Source: Clusia tigrina (taxonomy: Eukaryota > Arthropoda > Insecta > Diptera > Clusiidae). From it: DNA of 64,000 nucleotides. Positions 32,951-45,696 of this stretch are shown piece after piece. The translations under genes were made by a program, and so were the position numbers. Under the pieces are notes generated by a model that ran no database searches, was not told the DNA's origin, and was given only the letters and a program-made list of their open reading frames with translations. The stretch is taken from NCBI GenBank assembly GCA_920105625.2, contig OV050031.1, forward strand, positions 130,340,514 to 130,404,513, in the 5' to 3' direction. The stretch's first letter is position 1, and each line of letters begins with the position of its first letter.

Positions 32951-34600
32951 TGGCTGGATTTGTTTGTTACATTCACTTGCAATCCAAAATGCTCACAGAT
33001 AACGGAATTATTGAATAGCGGTCAATCAGCAAGCGATCGTCACGATGTCACAGCACGAGTTTTCTAACTACAGCTACGATATTTGATGGACTTTATCGTG
33101 AAGCAACGTATATATGGTGCTGTTAGAAACTGGATGTTGAGTGGCAAAAAAGAGGTTTGCCGCACGCACACATTCTTCTTTGGTTGGTGGACAAGATTAC
33201 AGCAGATCAAATTGATGACATCATTTCTGCGGAAATTCCTGATCCAGAGATAGATCCAGAATTATACGAAGTGGTGAAAACCAATATGGTTCATGGACCT
33301 TGCGGACACTATAATCCCACTTCGGTTTGTATGTCTGACAATAAATGCACGAAACACTATCCACGTGCTTTTCTTTCGGAAATGTTAACTGGAAATGATG
33401 GATATCCACTCTATCGGCGTCGCTCATCAGACAACAATGGCAGAACATTCAGCATTCAATTTAGAGGAGTGAATATCGAAGTTGATAACACATGGATCGT
33501 ACCATATTCGCCAATATTGTCTAAGACATTCAAAACTCATATCAATGTTGAATATTGCAGTTCTGTGAAATCGATTAAATACGTTCGCAAGTACGTCACC
33601 AAAGGAAGCGAAATGGCGGTTATTGGCCTTGAACGAGATGAGATCAGCAAGTATCAAATGGGTCGATACGTGAACTGCAATGAAGCGCTTTGGAGAATAT
33701 TTTTTTTTGTAATTCATGAGCGTTTTCCGACTGTTGTGCATCTCGCAGCTCATTTGGAGAATATCCAAAGAGTGTATTTCAACCCAGAGAATGCAGTACA
33801 GCGAGCGGAAACACCACCAGCAACAACATTGACGAGTTTTTTCTCAACTTGCGCCATATTACAAATGCCTCGATATTATACATGGAATGTGTTCTCAACT
33901 AATGCATTACGACGAATTTACACAATCCACCCGAAAAACGACGATTGCTTCTACCTTCGGTTGCTATTGATTAATGTACGCGGTTCAACTTCATTTGAGT
34001 CATTGCGTACTGTGAATGGTACGGTGTGTGCAACTTTTCGAGAAGCATGCCAGCAATTACAATTTCTGGAACATGATAATCACTGGAATCAAACGATGGA
34101 CGATGCGATAGCTACTTCGCATGCCACTGAAGTTCGCAGACTTTTCGCGATGATCATTTCGACATGTCAGCCTTCAAATCCGCGTCAATTATGGGATAGG
34201 TACAAAAATTACATTGCCGAAGACATTTTACATCGTATTCGAGTGGCAACATGGAACGATGACATCTATAATGAAGCATTGGTGTTGATTGAAGATTTGT
34301 GTTTGCTTATGAGTGGCAAACTATTGACTGAAATTCATATGCAAGCGCCCAATCGTCAATCAGAGATGTACTGAATCGTGAATTGGAACGTGAGCGTGCA
34401 TACGACAGAATAACTTTGGAACAACAAGTACAAAGAAATGTTCCATTATTGAATGAGCAGCAAAAGAGTGCGTATGATGAATTGATGAAGGCTGTCAATG
34501 ATGGAAACGGTGGACTATTTTTTCTTGATGCGCCCGGCGGAACTGGGAAAACGTTCCTGATATCATTGATTTTGGCAACAATACGATCTCAAAATGGCAT
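32951..34600 (+). pseudogene. Helitron 1 Rep HUH domain and helicase N-terminus
   Basis: Open mostly at 33157-34374 (405 codons), then shifted to 34383-34600. The Rep HUH motif is LPHAHILLWLV at about 33150-33185. The catalytic tyrosine region is KYVRKYVTKG near 33580-33605. The helicase starts after the frame change: LLNEQQKSAYDELMKAV, then Walker A APGGTGKTFL at about 34531-34560. These proteins nick and transfer a single strand for rolling-circle movement. A frameshift lies near 34365 and about 30 codons are lost near 33855 relative to Helitron 2. Confidence 0.88.
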
Positions 34601-34680
34601 ATATAAATATATATATATAAATGGCATATATAAATATATATATATAAATGGCATATATTTATATATAAATATATAAATAG
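34601..34680 (+). repeat. TA-rich tandem repeat replacing helicase core in Helitron 1
   Basis: A unit with GGCATATATAAATA is repeated about three times. Helitron 2 has several hundred bases of helicase here. Confidence 0.85.
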
Positions 34681-35348
34681 CTGAACTCATCACGAATGTT
34701 TATCCGAACATTGGCCAAAATTATCGTAACTACGATTGGTTGAGTGCACGCGCAATTTTAGCTGCCAAAAATACCGATGTTAATGACTTAAACTGGACGT
34801 TTCGAAGTCAAATTCCGGGAGATTTGCGGTCATACAAATCGATCGATCGTGTTGCAAATGAAGACGAAGCCGTGAATTATCCAGTGGAATTTCTAAATTC
34901 TTTGGATTTGCCTGGCATGCCACCGCACCATTTGCGTCTCAAAGTTGGATCTGTCATTATTATGCTTCGCAATCTTCATGCGCCGAAACTGTGTAATGGA
35001 ACCCGACTGATTGTGGCGCAGCTATCGAATAATGTAATAGTTGCAAGAATTTTGGAAGGGACTTACAAGGGGGCAGACTGCTTGATTCCACGAATTCCTT
35101 TGAGTTCCAACGATTTGCCATTTCAGTTCAAACGTATTCAGTTTCCAGTGAAACTTGCATTTGCGGTGACAATCAACAGGTCACAAGGACAGTCGCTGGA
35201 AGTGTGTGGCCTAAATCTGGAAATGCCATGTTTTTCACACGGCCAGCTATACATGGCGTGTTCACGAGTTGGAAAACCATCTTCTCTGTACATTTACGCA
35301 CCGGAACAGAAAACAAAAAATGTTGTTTATCAAGCTGCGTTACATTGA
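34681..35348 (+). pseudogene. Helitron 1 helicase C-terminus
   Basis: AELITNVYPNIGQNY onwards. Contains LKVGSVIIMLRNLHAPKLCNGTRL and the motif VI region AVTINRSQGQSL ... HGQLYMACSRV of SF1 (Pif1-like) helicases. The stop is at 35346-35348. Open over this stretch. Confidence 0.88.
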
Positions 35349-35431
35349 AAAAAATGTAGAAAAATCGCAAATAAATTATTTTCAACACAATATAAATTCA
35401 ACTTTCTTTTCTTTTCAAAACACATAATTTC

Positions 35432-35460
35432 ACGCAGGGCAACGCCTGCGGGGTCACCTA

Positions 35461-35461
<1 letters not shown>
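35432..35461 (+). other. Helitron 1 3' terminal hairpin and CTAG end
   Basis: CGCAGG / CCTGCG stem with a 6-nt loop, ending 8 nt before CTAG. This is the Helitron transposition terminator structure. Confidence 0.85.
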
Positions 35462-35546
<85 letters not shown>

Positions 35547-35548
35547 GA

Positions 35549-35614
<66 letters not shown>

Positions 35615-35624
35615 TCGTATATTG
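35462..35624. repeat. (TA)n microsatellite
   Basis: Long TA tract with TACGAGTA and TACTCGTA interruptions. Confidence 0.95.
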
Positions 35625-35630
35625 AAACGT

Positions 35631-36115
35631 GATAGCTCAGTGAAAAGGGATTGAATTCTTTTAGGATCCCATCTGGAGTTTGAGAATGAGTGCACCACCC
35701 TGTGTGTGTAAGTCAAGACACGAACTATTCGTAGAAAAGTTTACTTAAGGACACCCTGTCGGTGGTGTAAAATAATGAAAGCTTCCTTTGAGGTGTATAT
35801 CAAGCTCTAGAAAGATCGAGAAATTTTTACTGTATTGTAGAATTCTCCACCTCAACCATTGGAAACTCTAAAAAGCACAAGCCTGTGCAAAGTCGAGAAC
35901 ATTCGAACAGAGATCGTGACAGTATGTACATAGAGCATTATAATCGAAGCAGCAGTATTTGTAATTGTGCAAAGTGATGAAATTCATTATGAAATAAAGT
36001 ACAAATTGTAAAGAAGTAAACTTTAAGCCTAATATTAAATGTGTAAATAGCAATAGTTAAATAAAGTTATTTTAATTTAACCAGCGATTGTTTGATTACT
36101 ACACTATCCAGTGGT
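35631..36115 (+). repeat. LTR-like repeat of family K, plus copy
   Basis: Homologous to 21290-21660 on the other strand. It ends near CACTATCCAG followed by TGGTACGACTCCGAG (36112-36126), which could be a PBS. No coding part follows. Confidence 0.6.
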
Positions 36116-36141
36116 ACGACTCCGAGTACAGAGGGTTAGAG

Positions 36142-36720
<579 letters not shown>

Positions 36721-36721
<1 letters not shown>

Positions 36722-36739
36722 GGCACCCGAGCAGGGACC
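36721..36739 (+). other. Primer-binding site of element F
   Basis: TGGCACCCGAGCAGGGACC, nearly the same as E's TGGTGCCCGAGCAGGGACC (47561-47579). Primer tRNA not identified. Confidence 0.78.
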
Positions 36740-36740
36740 C

Positions 36741-36814
36741 TGACTCCATTGTGGTATAGTGGTTAGTACACCCTCTTGAGGGAGACCAAGGTTCAATTCC
36801 TCGCGAAGGAGTCA
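36741..36814 (+). ncRNA. tRNA-like structure in the F leader
   Basis: 74 nt, starting one base after the PBS. Folds as a tRNA: acceptor stem TGACTCC / GGAGTCA (7 bp), D arm TGTG / TACA with loop GTATAGTGGTTAG, a shrunken anticodon arm CCCTC TT GAGGG, then AGACC, and a T arm with loop TTCAATT. The A-box (TATAGTGGTTAG) and B-box (GGTTCAATTCC) match tRNA-Asp-type promoters closely. Four extra bases (CGAA) and a 12-nt anticodon arm show it is not a working decoding tRNA. It could be a captured tRNA fossil or a selected mimic. Confidence 0.72.
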
Positions 36815-36882
36815 GCGGTTTAGAGACCGGTCACAACAGGGTTATCCCTTTCTAATTTCTGGTTGTTCATAAGCATTAATAC

Positions 36883-36942
36883 ATGGGTACGACAATATTC
36901 ACTCCTAAGAGCGTGTTTAGGAGTGAATATTGTGGTACCCAT
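36883..36942 (+). other. Long hairpin in the F leader
   Basis: ATGGGTAC pairs with GTACCCAT and ACAATATTCACTCCTAA with its exact complement, interrupted only by one G-G mismatch. Loop GAGCGTGT. 25 paired bases. Confidence 0.92.
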
Positions 36943-37202
36943 GGGAACACGGCAATTATGTTCTAATACCTGAACAAATTCCAACATTGGAAACCAGTAG
37001 GGAAGAGGGAGTCCTTGCGTGAAGTAAATCGTGCCTTAGTAGGTTGCCCACGACTGTAAAAGTGGGCATCTAAAACGGAGAACACGATCCTTCCTTGACC
37101 GGCTCAAAAGTTTGTGCGGATTCTTCAATAAAATTGGCTTCAATAAAATTGAAGAATAAAAATTTAAAATTTTACAAAATATTTGAAAACAAATAGAGCT
37201 GC

Positions 37203-37223
37203 GATTCCCAAGGGACCCTCCAG
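37203..37223 (+). repeat. Leader motif, F copy 1
   Basis: ATTCCCAAGGGACCCTCCAG; also at 37392 in F and at 47825 and 47953 in E. Confidence 0.88.
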
Positions 37224-37391
37224 TTCAATAAATAAAACACGTTCCAGTTCAATAAATAAAACGACTCTGTAGCCCAAAAAGCCAGACCCTCCATCTATAC
37301 CATCAAAAAGTCCATAGTGGCTCCAATTTAATTAAAGAATTAAAATTGAATAATTTTTTTAAATATTTTAAAACAAATCAATATGATCTGC

Positions 37392-37412
37392 GATTCACAA
37401 GGGACCCTCCAG
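37392..37412 (+). repeat. Leader motif, F copy 2
   Basis: ATTCACAAGGGACCCTCCAG, one change from copy 1; each is followed by a CTGTAGCCCAAAA block. Confidence 0.88.
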
Positions 37413-37730
37413 TTCATTAAATATAACTGCCAGCTGGGACTCTGTAGCCCAAAAGCCAGACCCTCCAGCTTGCTATAAAAAAGTCGATAGCCTCCGTAAG
37501 AATCCTGCCGCAATCTTCAATTTTTGACAGCATAACCAAAAACAGGAAAGAAAATAAATTGCTGAACGAAAGAATTTTGTGGAAAGTTTTCTAAGAATGA
37601 AAAGCGTGTGAGTTATGGGACAAAAAGTATAAGAAAAACTTAGAAAAAACAGTTCCAAGTGCATTAAATAAAATACAACTTGTTGTGTGATTAATAGTGA
37701 TATAATTGTGCCCTAAGCGTGTTTTTTCCA

Positions 37731-37740
37731 AGGTAAGTGC
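37731..37740 (+). promoter_or_regulatory. Consensus splice donor in F leader
   Basis: AAG/GTAAGTG, about 50 nt before the gag ATG. Same relative place as the donor in E. Probably used for the subgenomic env RNA. Confidence 0.65.
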
Positions 37741-37784
37741 CTATTTAATTAATTCTTTGCCTTTTACATTTTGTTACAAATATA

Positions 37785-38558
37785 ATGGAAGATATTAGAA
37801 ATTCTTTAACGAGACTGGTACTCTAGAACACCAACTTAATCAATAATCACAGAAGGGGCTCTAAGTTGGATGAATACTATGCCATGGTGAATCACCAATT
37901 TTCCCTGATCATTAACAAAATAAAAACAGCAGCATATTCCCAGAAGACGGCCAAGGCTTTGGTGGAAACCTACTGCAACCGTGCTTAGGACGTTTTTATT
38001 CGCGGTTTAAATGGTTACCTTTCGAAAATGCTGATAATTCAAAAACCTAGAACTTTACCAGAAGCATACTCTGCTTGCCTGGAGATACAGAATCTATCTC
38101 TAAGGAACAACACAATTCATTCGAATACTCTTAATAGAGTGACAGTCCCAATAAGTCAGGTACCTCGTGTGGAATCTAAACCACAGCTTCCACTCAGGCC
38201 ATTTAATCGCTTTCCTCCAAGAGGTAACACCAATTATAACAATAACATGAACTTTTCATCGAACTATCAAAGAAGACCAATGGGAACTACTCCACCAGAG
38301 AGAATGGAGGTTGATGAATCTATACAATCAAGACGGTCGAATTACATGAACCGCCCTCAGGGTGGCAACTCCTTCAAGCTAAGAGCCATGTCTGTCAACT
38401 ACCCGCAAAAATATCAAAAGCTTAACAATATTCAGATGTCAGAACCAGAGCTAGGCTTCTCAGAAGAAGGTTGTGACGAAAAGTTAGAACCTGAGTCTTG
38501 CGGTATCGATGATTTAAATTTTATGACGGGCGCCTCTCCAGCGTTCCTTACTAGAGTA
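37785..38558 (+). pseudogene. Gag of element F (stops and internal deletion)
   Basis: Starts MEDIRNSLTRLVL then TAG. It lacks about 150 residues present in E Gag, resuming at KLDEYYAMVNHQFSLIINK (E: KLDEFYTRVNHQFSLIINK). A second stop follows CNRA, then it is open from 38028. The C-terminus has MEVDESIQSRRSNY and NFMTGASPAFLT. No zinc knuckle, as in errantivirus Gag. Position 38516-38522 is AAATTTT in the gag frame, a classic -1 slip heptamer. Confidence 0.85.
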
Positions 38559-38671
38559 CAAGCTGACTCCGCAGGCGTTGCCCTGCGTGAAATTATGTGT
38601 CTTGCAAAGAAAAGAAAGTTGAATTTATATTGTGTTGAAAATCATGTATTTGCGATTTTTCTACATTTTTT

Positions 38672-40505
38672 TCAATGTAACGCAGCTTGATAAACAACAT
38701 TTTTTGTTTTCTGTTCAGGTGCGTAAATGTACAGAGAAGATGGTTTTCCAACTCGTGAACACGCCATGTATAGCTGGCCGTGTGAAAAACATGGCATTTC
38801 CAGATTTAGGCCACACACTTCCAGCGACTGTCCTTGTGACCTGTTGATTGTCATCGCAAATGCAAGTTTCACTGGAAACTGAATACGTTTGAACTGAAAT
38901 GGCAAATCGTTGGAACTCAAAGGAATTCGTGGAATCAAGCAGTCTGCCCCCTTGTAAGTCCCTTCCAAAATTCTTGCAACTATTACATTATTCGATAGCT
39001 GCGCCACAATCAGTCGGGTTCCATTACACAGTTTCGGCGCATGAAGATTGCGAAGCATAATAATGACAGATCCAACTTTGAGACGCAAATGGTGCGGTGG
39101 CATGCCAGGAAAATCCAAAGAATTTAGAAATTCCACTGGATAATTCACGGCTTCGTCTTCATTTGCAACACGATCGATCGATTTGTATGACCGCAAATCT
39201 CCCGGAATTTGACTTCGAAACATCCAGTTTAAGTCATTAACATCGGTATTTTTGGCAGCTAAAATTGCGCGTGCACTCAACCAATCGTAGTTACGATAAT
39301 TTTGGCCAATGTTCGGATAAACATTCGTGATGAGTTCAGCTTTCGTTGAAGTGAATTGACAAATGGCAGGTGGAATTGATATCAAACCACTGGAAGTATC
39401 AACCGGAATTTGCCCATTTCCAATTCTTAGCAGGTCTTTAGAGAAAACTTCTGCGGTGCTATCCTGTTGCAGGAACAGTCGCATATTCATAGTCAATCGT
39501 ATGGTTTTCACGTACCGCCACAAATACGATGACATGAGACATGCGTTGAATTCATCCACCGCTGTTGATTTCGGAATAACAGGAAGATTTTGTCGAAAAT
39601 CGCCTGCTAACAGAATCATTGCGCTACTAAAGCGACGATTATTATTCCGCAGATCTTTCATTGTTCTGTCAAGTGCTTCTAGAGACCGTTTGTGAGCCAT
39701 TGTGCACCAATGCCATACTATCAGTTTAAAATTGTTCAACACTTTTGCCATAGCTGATTGCTTTGAAATGTTGCAAACAGGTGTTTGATTGATTTGCATG
39801 TTGTAACGGAAGCTTCAGTGCCGAATGTGCCGTTCTTCCACCTTCTAGTAGAGTTGCAGCAATCCCAGTAGATGCGAGAGCCAACGCAATGCCATTTTGA
39901 GATCGTATTGTTGCCAAAATCAATGATATCAGGAACGTTTTCCCAGTTCCGCCGGGCGCATCAAGAAAAAATAGTCCACCGTTTCCATCATTGACAGCCT
40001 TCATCAATTCATCATACGCACTCTTTTGCTGCTCATTCAATAATGGAACATTTCTTTGTACTTTTTGTTCCAAAGTTATTCTGTCGTATGCACGCTCACG
40101 TTCCAATTCACGATTCAGTAAATCTCTGATTTGACGATTTGGCGCTTGCATATGAATTTCAGTCAATAGTTTGCCACTCATAAGCAAACACAAATCTTCA
40201 ATCAACACCAATGCTTCATTGTAGATGTCATCGTTCATTTGCAATTCTGAATTCCATGTTGCCACTCGAATACGATGTAAAATGTCTTCGGCAATGTAAT
40301 TTTGGTACGTATCCCATAATTGACGCGGATTTGAAGGCTGACATGTCGAAATGATCATCGCGAAAAGTGTGCGAACTTCAGTGGCATGGCAAGTAGCTAT
40401 CGCATCGTCCATCGTTTGATTCCAGTGATTATCATGTTCCAGCAATTGTAATTTCTGGCATGCTTCTCGAAAAGTTGCACACACCGTACCATTCACAGTA
40501 CGCAA
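38672..40505 (-). pseudogene. Helitron 2 helicase domain
   Basis: 40505-39726 contains EQQKSAYDELMKAV and Walker A APGGTGKTFL. After a frameshift, 39799-38672 has the remaining SF1 motifs: LAGDFRQNLPVIP, LKVGSVIIMLRNL, MTINRSQGQSLEVCGL and HGQLYMACSRV. The Walker B DE of the family is replaced here by HW (VWHWCTMAHK), so ATP hydrolysis would fail. Confidence 0.9.
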
Positions 40506-42370
40506 TGATCAAATGAAGTTGAACCGCGAACATTAATCAATAGCAACCGAAGGTAGAAGCAATCGTCGTTTTTCGGGTGGATTGTGTAAATTCGTCGTAA
40601 TGCATTAGTTGAGAACACATTCCATGTATAATATCGAGGCATTTCCGAATAAAGCAATGTTCTCGCAAACGGATCACTGGCGCAAGTTGAGAAAAAACTC
40701 GTCAATGTTGTTGCTGGTGGTGTTTCCGCTCGTTGTACTGCATTCTCTGCGTTGAAATACACCCTTTGGCCTTTCTCCAAATGAGCTGCGAGATGCACAA
40801 CAGTCGGAAAACGCTCATGAATTACAAAAAAAAATATTCTCCAAAGCGCTTCATTGCAGTTCACGTATCGACCCATTTGATACTTGCTGATCTCATCTCG
40901 TTCAAGGCCAATAACCGCCATTTCGCTTCCTTTGGTGACGTACTTGCGAACGTATTTAATCCATTTCACAGAACTGCAATATTCAACATTGATATGAGTT
41001 TTGAATGTCTTAGACAATATTGGCGAATATGGTACGATCAATGTGTTATCAACTTCGATATTCACTCCTCTAAATTGAATGCTGAATGTTCTGCCATTGT
41101 TGTCTCATGAGCGACGCCGATAGAGTGGATATCCATCATTTCCAGTTAGCATATCCGAAAGAAAAGCACGTGGATAATGTTTCGTGCATTTATTGTCAGA
41201 CATACAAACCGAAGTGGGATTATAGTGTCCGCAAGGTCCATGAACCATATTGGTTTTCACCACTTCGTATAATTCTGGATCTATCTCTGGATCAGGAATT
41301 TCCGCAGAAATGATGTAATCAATTTGATCTGGTGTAATCTTGTCCACCATCCAAAGAAGAATGTGTGCGTGCGGCAAACCTCTTTTTTGCCACTCAACAG
41401 AGTACATCCAGCATCTAACAGCACCATATATACGTTGCTTCACGATAAAGTCCATCAAATATCGTAGCTGTTGTTTGAAAACTCGTGCTGTGACATCGTG
41501 ACAATCGCTTGCTGATTGACCGCGATTCAATAATTCCGTTATCTGTGGGCATTTTGGATTGCAAGTGAATATAACAAACAAATCCGGCCGTCCATAATTC
41601 CGTACGTATGTCATCGCATCCTGCGAGTACTCGTGCATGGGCCCTGGGGCTGCCAATGTATGTTGATGGCAAAATCGTGAGTCGGCCAAGGTTTGTCACA
41701 TCTTCATCGCTATTGACCGCATCTCGTAAGTGACTTTTCAGATCGAAGCTTGGTCTGATTGAAGCGAATAAAATTGAGTCGTTGTGTCTCCATCTTCACG
41801 TACACTTCAACTACATACTGTTGAAATAATCGGCGATATCTCAAGAGATGGTTGTCAATTCCTTTGCGAATCATCAATCGATACGCGTAAAACCTCATTG
41901 CACTGACCTTCTTATCTGTATCACCACCTAAAAGGTAACAAAAAATGAAGTTACAATCAAGAGTGTTTGTTTTTCTTTTACTAACCATTGGCAGGATTGA
42001 TCATGTTGTATCTCATGTGATATCCATCTTCACCACGGCAGAACATAAGCGGATATTTTAGTGAGTCATACGATCGATGAGTTTCATTGAATCGCTATAA
42101 TGCATCTCCAGCTCGACGTTTAATAACAATATCACGGGACTCTAAATTATCGCCAACAACAACAATTGATATTTCATCGGCCGTCGGCGCATTATATTGC
42201 CGTTCATGAGTGCCTGCTGGTCGTTTGTCCGCTTTTAAGACAATTCTGTGATCATCAGATGGCATCCTTTCTAACGAAGTTTTGAATAATCGAATTAGTT
42301 CGTTGTGTTCATGCAACATTTCTTGCAGTTGATGCACAATTTATCTCTTCGTCGCATTGAAAATTGCACA
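40493..42370 (-). pseudogene. Helitron 2 Rep domain (N-terminus missing)
   Basis: Pieces 42370-42095, intron region, 41988-41710, 41699-41105 and 41065-40493. The HUH motif GLPHAHILLWMV lies near 41370. The catalytic tyrosine block KYVRKYVTKG is near 40945. The 58-nt intron (41928-41985) is conserved. Frameshifts separate the pieces. Confidence 0.88.
41928..41985 (-). other. Short intron in Helitron 2 Rep gene
   Basis: Donor G/GTTAGT and acceptor CCTTTTAG/GTG on the minus strand; same length and place as in Helitron 1. Confidence 0.78.
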
Positions 42371-44205
42371 GCTTTTTGGTCCAATTAATGAAAACAATAT
42401 GGTAAAGACCACGGTGAGGGCCGAAATCAAGACAATAACTAACAAGCCCATATATACAAAGAGCTATCCATATCCCGTCCCAATGAGAGAAGAGGTAGAA
42501 AAACAGGTAAGCGAGCTCCTGTCCGAAGGTGTGATCCGTCCCTCTAATAGTCCATATAATTAGCCTATTTGGGTGGTTCCTTAAAAACCAAAACCTTCTG
42601 GTGAAAAACAGTATAGGATGGTTGTCGACTTTAAGCGACTAAACAGCGTGACTATATCTGACGCATACCCTATACGAGACATTAATTGAACCATCGCCAG
42701 CTTAGGAAAAGCAAAGTATTTTACCACGGTTGATCTAACGTCTGGTTTCCACCAAATTCCGATGAAGCCATCAGATGTTCCAAAAACAGCCTTCTCGACC
42801 ATGAATGGTAAATATGAGTTTCTCAGATTGCCCTTTGGTTTAAAAAACGCGCCGGCGATCTTTCAAAGAATGATCCATGACGTGTTGAAGGAATTCATTG
42901 GAAAGATCTGCTATGTATATATAGATGACATCATCGTTTTCGGCGGGTGCGAGGAGGATCATCTTGATAATGTTGAAACGATTTTTTCCCGGAACAGGCT
43001 CTTAAAGCTTTTCGAGAATTGAAATTGGTATTAACGTCTTATGAGGTTTTAGCGTTCCCTGACTTTGAATAACCATTCAATTTGACAACTGATGTCTCTG
43101 ACTTTGTGATTGGAGCCGTACTATCCCAGGGCGAAATAGGTAAGGATAGGCCTATTGCCTATGTGTCACGTTCCTTGAATAAAACCGAGGAAAACTATGC
43201 GACAAACGAGAAGGAAATGCTGGCGATAGTATGGGCCCTGGATAACCTTCGCAACTATGTTTATGGTACAAAAAAAATTGAAATCTTTACAGACCACCAG
43301 CCCCTAACTTTCGTATTGGGGAATAGGAACTATAACGCAAAACTTAAGCGATGGAAGGCCCGAATTGAGGAGTATAATTACGAGCTGATTTACAAGCCTG
43401 GTAAATTAAAATTTGTAGCCTATACTCTCTCGAAGCTTAAAACGGAACTAAATCACTTGCCATGTTCAAGCATATGAAGGCCTAGATTCTGCCACTGAAA
43501 CAGCCAGCGAAGGCAACTATTCAACAGCCGCCACCATGCATAGTGCGGAAAGGGACAGGTCTGATTTGATTCCTCACGTGGAGACTCCCTTGATCGTTTT
43601 TAGGAACCAATTGGTTGTGAGACAGGCTAATGATCTTCACTGTTGGGAAACGCCACATCCCGGGTACAAGCGCCACTACATATCTATGCAAAATAATAGT
43701 GCAAATTTGATAATCAGCTTAAAGAATTTTTTGAATCCTACTGTAATTAATGGGATACAAATACCTGAAGCCTTCTTACAAACACTTCAGGACGTTTACG
43801 TAGAACACTTTTCCCAGTATAAAATAAGGCTCACTCAAAAGGTTGTGGAGGACGTAACGAATGAAGAAAGGATCTGTCGGATCATTGAGGATGAGCATAA
43901 GCGTGCACACAGGAATCCGCGGGAAAACGGAGGTCAAATAATTGAAAAATTCTATTTCCCGCGGATGAATGCCCTTATTACAAGATATACCTCAAATTGC
44001 GAGATTTGCAAAGTGAACAAATACCACCGACATCCACCTAAGCCTCGACTGCAACAAACCCCAGTTCCCACATACCAATGCGAAATTTTACACATAGACA
44101 TCCTTGAATTACAAAAGCAAAAATTTCTTAGTTGCATTGACAAATTCATTAAATTTGCCAAACTCTTTCATATTAAAAATAAATTCATCACAGGTTGTTT
44201 ATAAA
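42371..44205 (+). pseudogene. Element D pol: RT, RNase H and integrase N-terminus
   Basis: RT from TKSYPYPVPMREEVEK (42450) with stops at about 42561 and 42585. VVDFKRLNSV follows and the catalytic VYIDDIIVFGG is at about 42920. The thumb is deleted after NVETIF (43000). RNase H at 43082-43477: TTDVSDFVIGAVLSQ, TNEKEMLAIVWAL, FTDHQPL. Integrase 43536-44204: zinc region EDEHKRAHRN ... CEICKVNK, HIDILELQ with the first Asp, then the core is lost after FHIKNK. Confidence 0.88.
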
Positions 44206-44699
44206 AAAAGGGATACCTTTTAATAAAAAAATAAAGATATAAATATATTATAAAATACGAGATATAAAATATTAGATACAAAATAGGTTACCGAATGTAC
44301 ACCTAAAAACAGTAATAGAACATGCTAGATACTTTGTAAAAAAAATAAAAAAATTAAAAATAATTAAATAAAAATAAATAAAATAAAAATAATTAGAAAA
44401 AAAGGTAAACTCTAGAATTTAAATATAATAAGAAATATGCAATGCTTATTTGCCTACTAAAAATTAATTAAAAAATAAATCATTAAGATGTATAGTTACA
44501 GAATATATGTAAAACTAGGACCCTAATTTTTCCTTATTACAAATCATATTTTAATTAGTTTATTTTTAAATCAATTAAATGTCAGTTTAAGTAAAATTAT
44601 AATTATTATACTATCAATGATAGTGTTGTCTTTACATTTATACGAGTAATGTAATAAAAAAGAGGGGGAAGGGAGTTATACTATAAATACAGATATTTC
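44206..44699 (+). other. AT-rich spacer of element D with internal purine tract
   Basis: Non-coding, A-rich. At 44656-44673 is a tract AAAAAAGAGGGGGAAGGG followed by AGTTATAC and a TATAAATA box (44682-44689). It resembles a PPT plus LTR start, but env follows. The TTCTTATTACAG acceptor ends at about 44707. Confidence 0.6.
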
Positions 44700-45692
<993 letters not shown>

Positions 45693-45696
45693 TCTC

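Larger units (their letters stand above)
29897..35461 (+). mobile_element. Helitron 1
   Basis: The 5' end TCTATATACGAG begins with TC. The 3' end has a GC-rich hairpin (35432-35449) followed by CTAG (35458-35461) and T, matching Helitron termini and insertion at an A/T-rich site. It encodes a Rep-helicase with HUH and Walker motifs. The coding region is broken by stops, a mariner insertion and a TA-rich replacement. Confidence 0.9.
38559..42370 (-). mobile_element. Helitron 2, 5'-truncated, inserted in element F/D
   Basis: 3' end on the left: hairpin CGCAGG / CCTGCG at about 38572-38589 and terminal CTTG (CTAG in Helitron 1). It runs to 42370, where homology to Helitron 1 stops inside the Rep N-terminal region. 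It keeps the helicase core that Helitron 1 has lost. Confidence 0.87.

Noticed and set aside
36112..36126. PBS of family K as a firm call
   Set aside because: The LTR end is not defined by a partner copy and no gag or pol follows.
36741..36814. Genuine host tRNA-Asp gene
   Set aside because: The anticodon arm is only 12 nt with a 2-4-nt loop, there are extra bases before the acceptor strand, and it sits within a retroelement leader.
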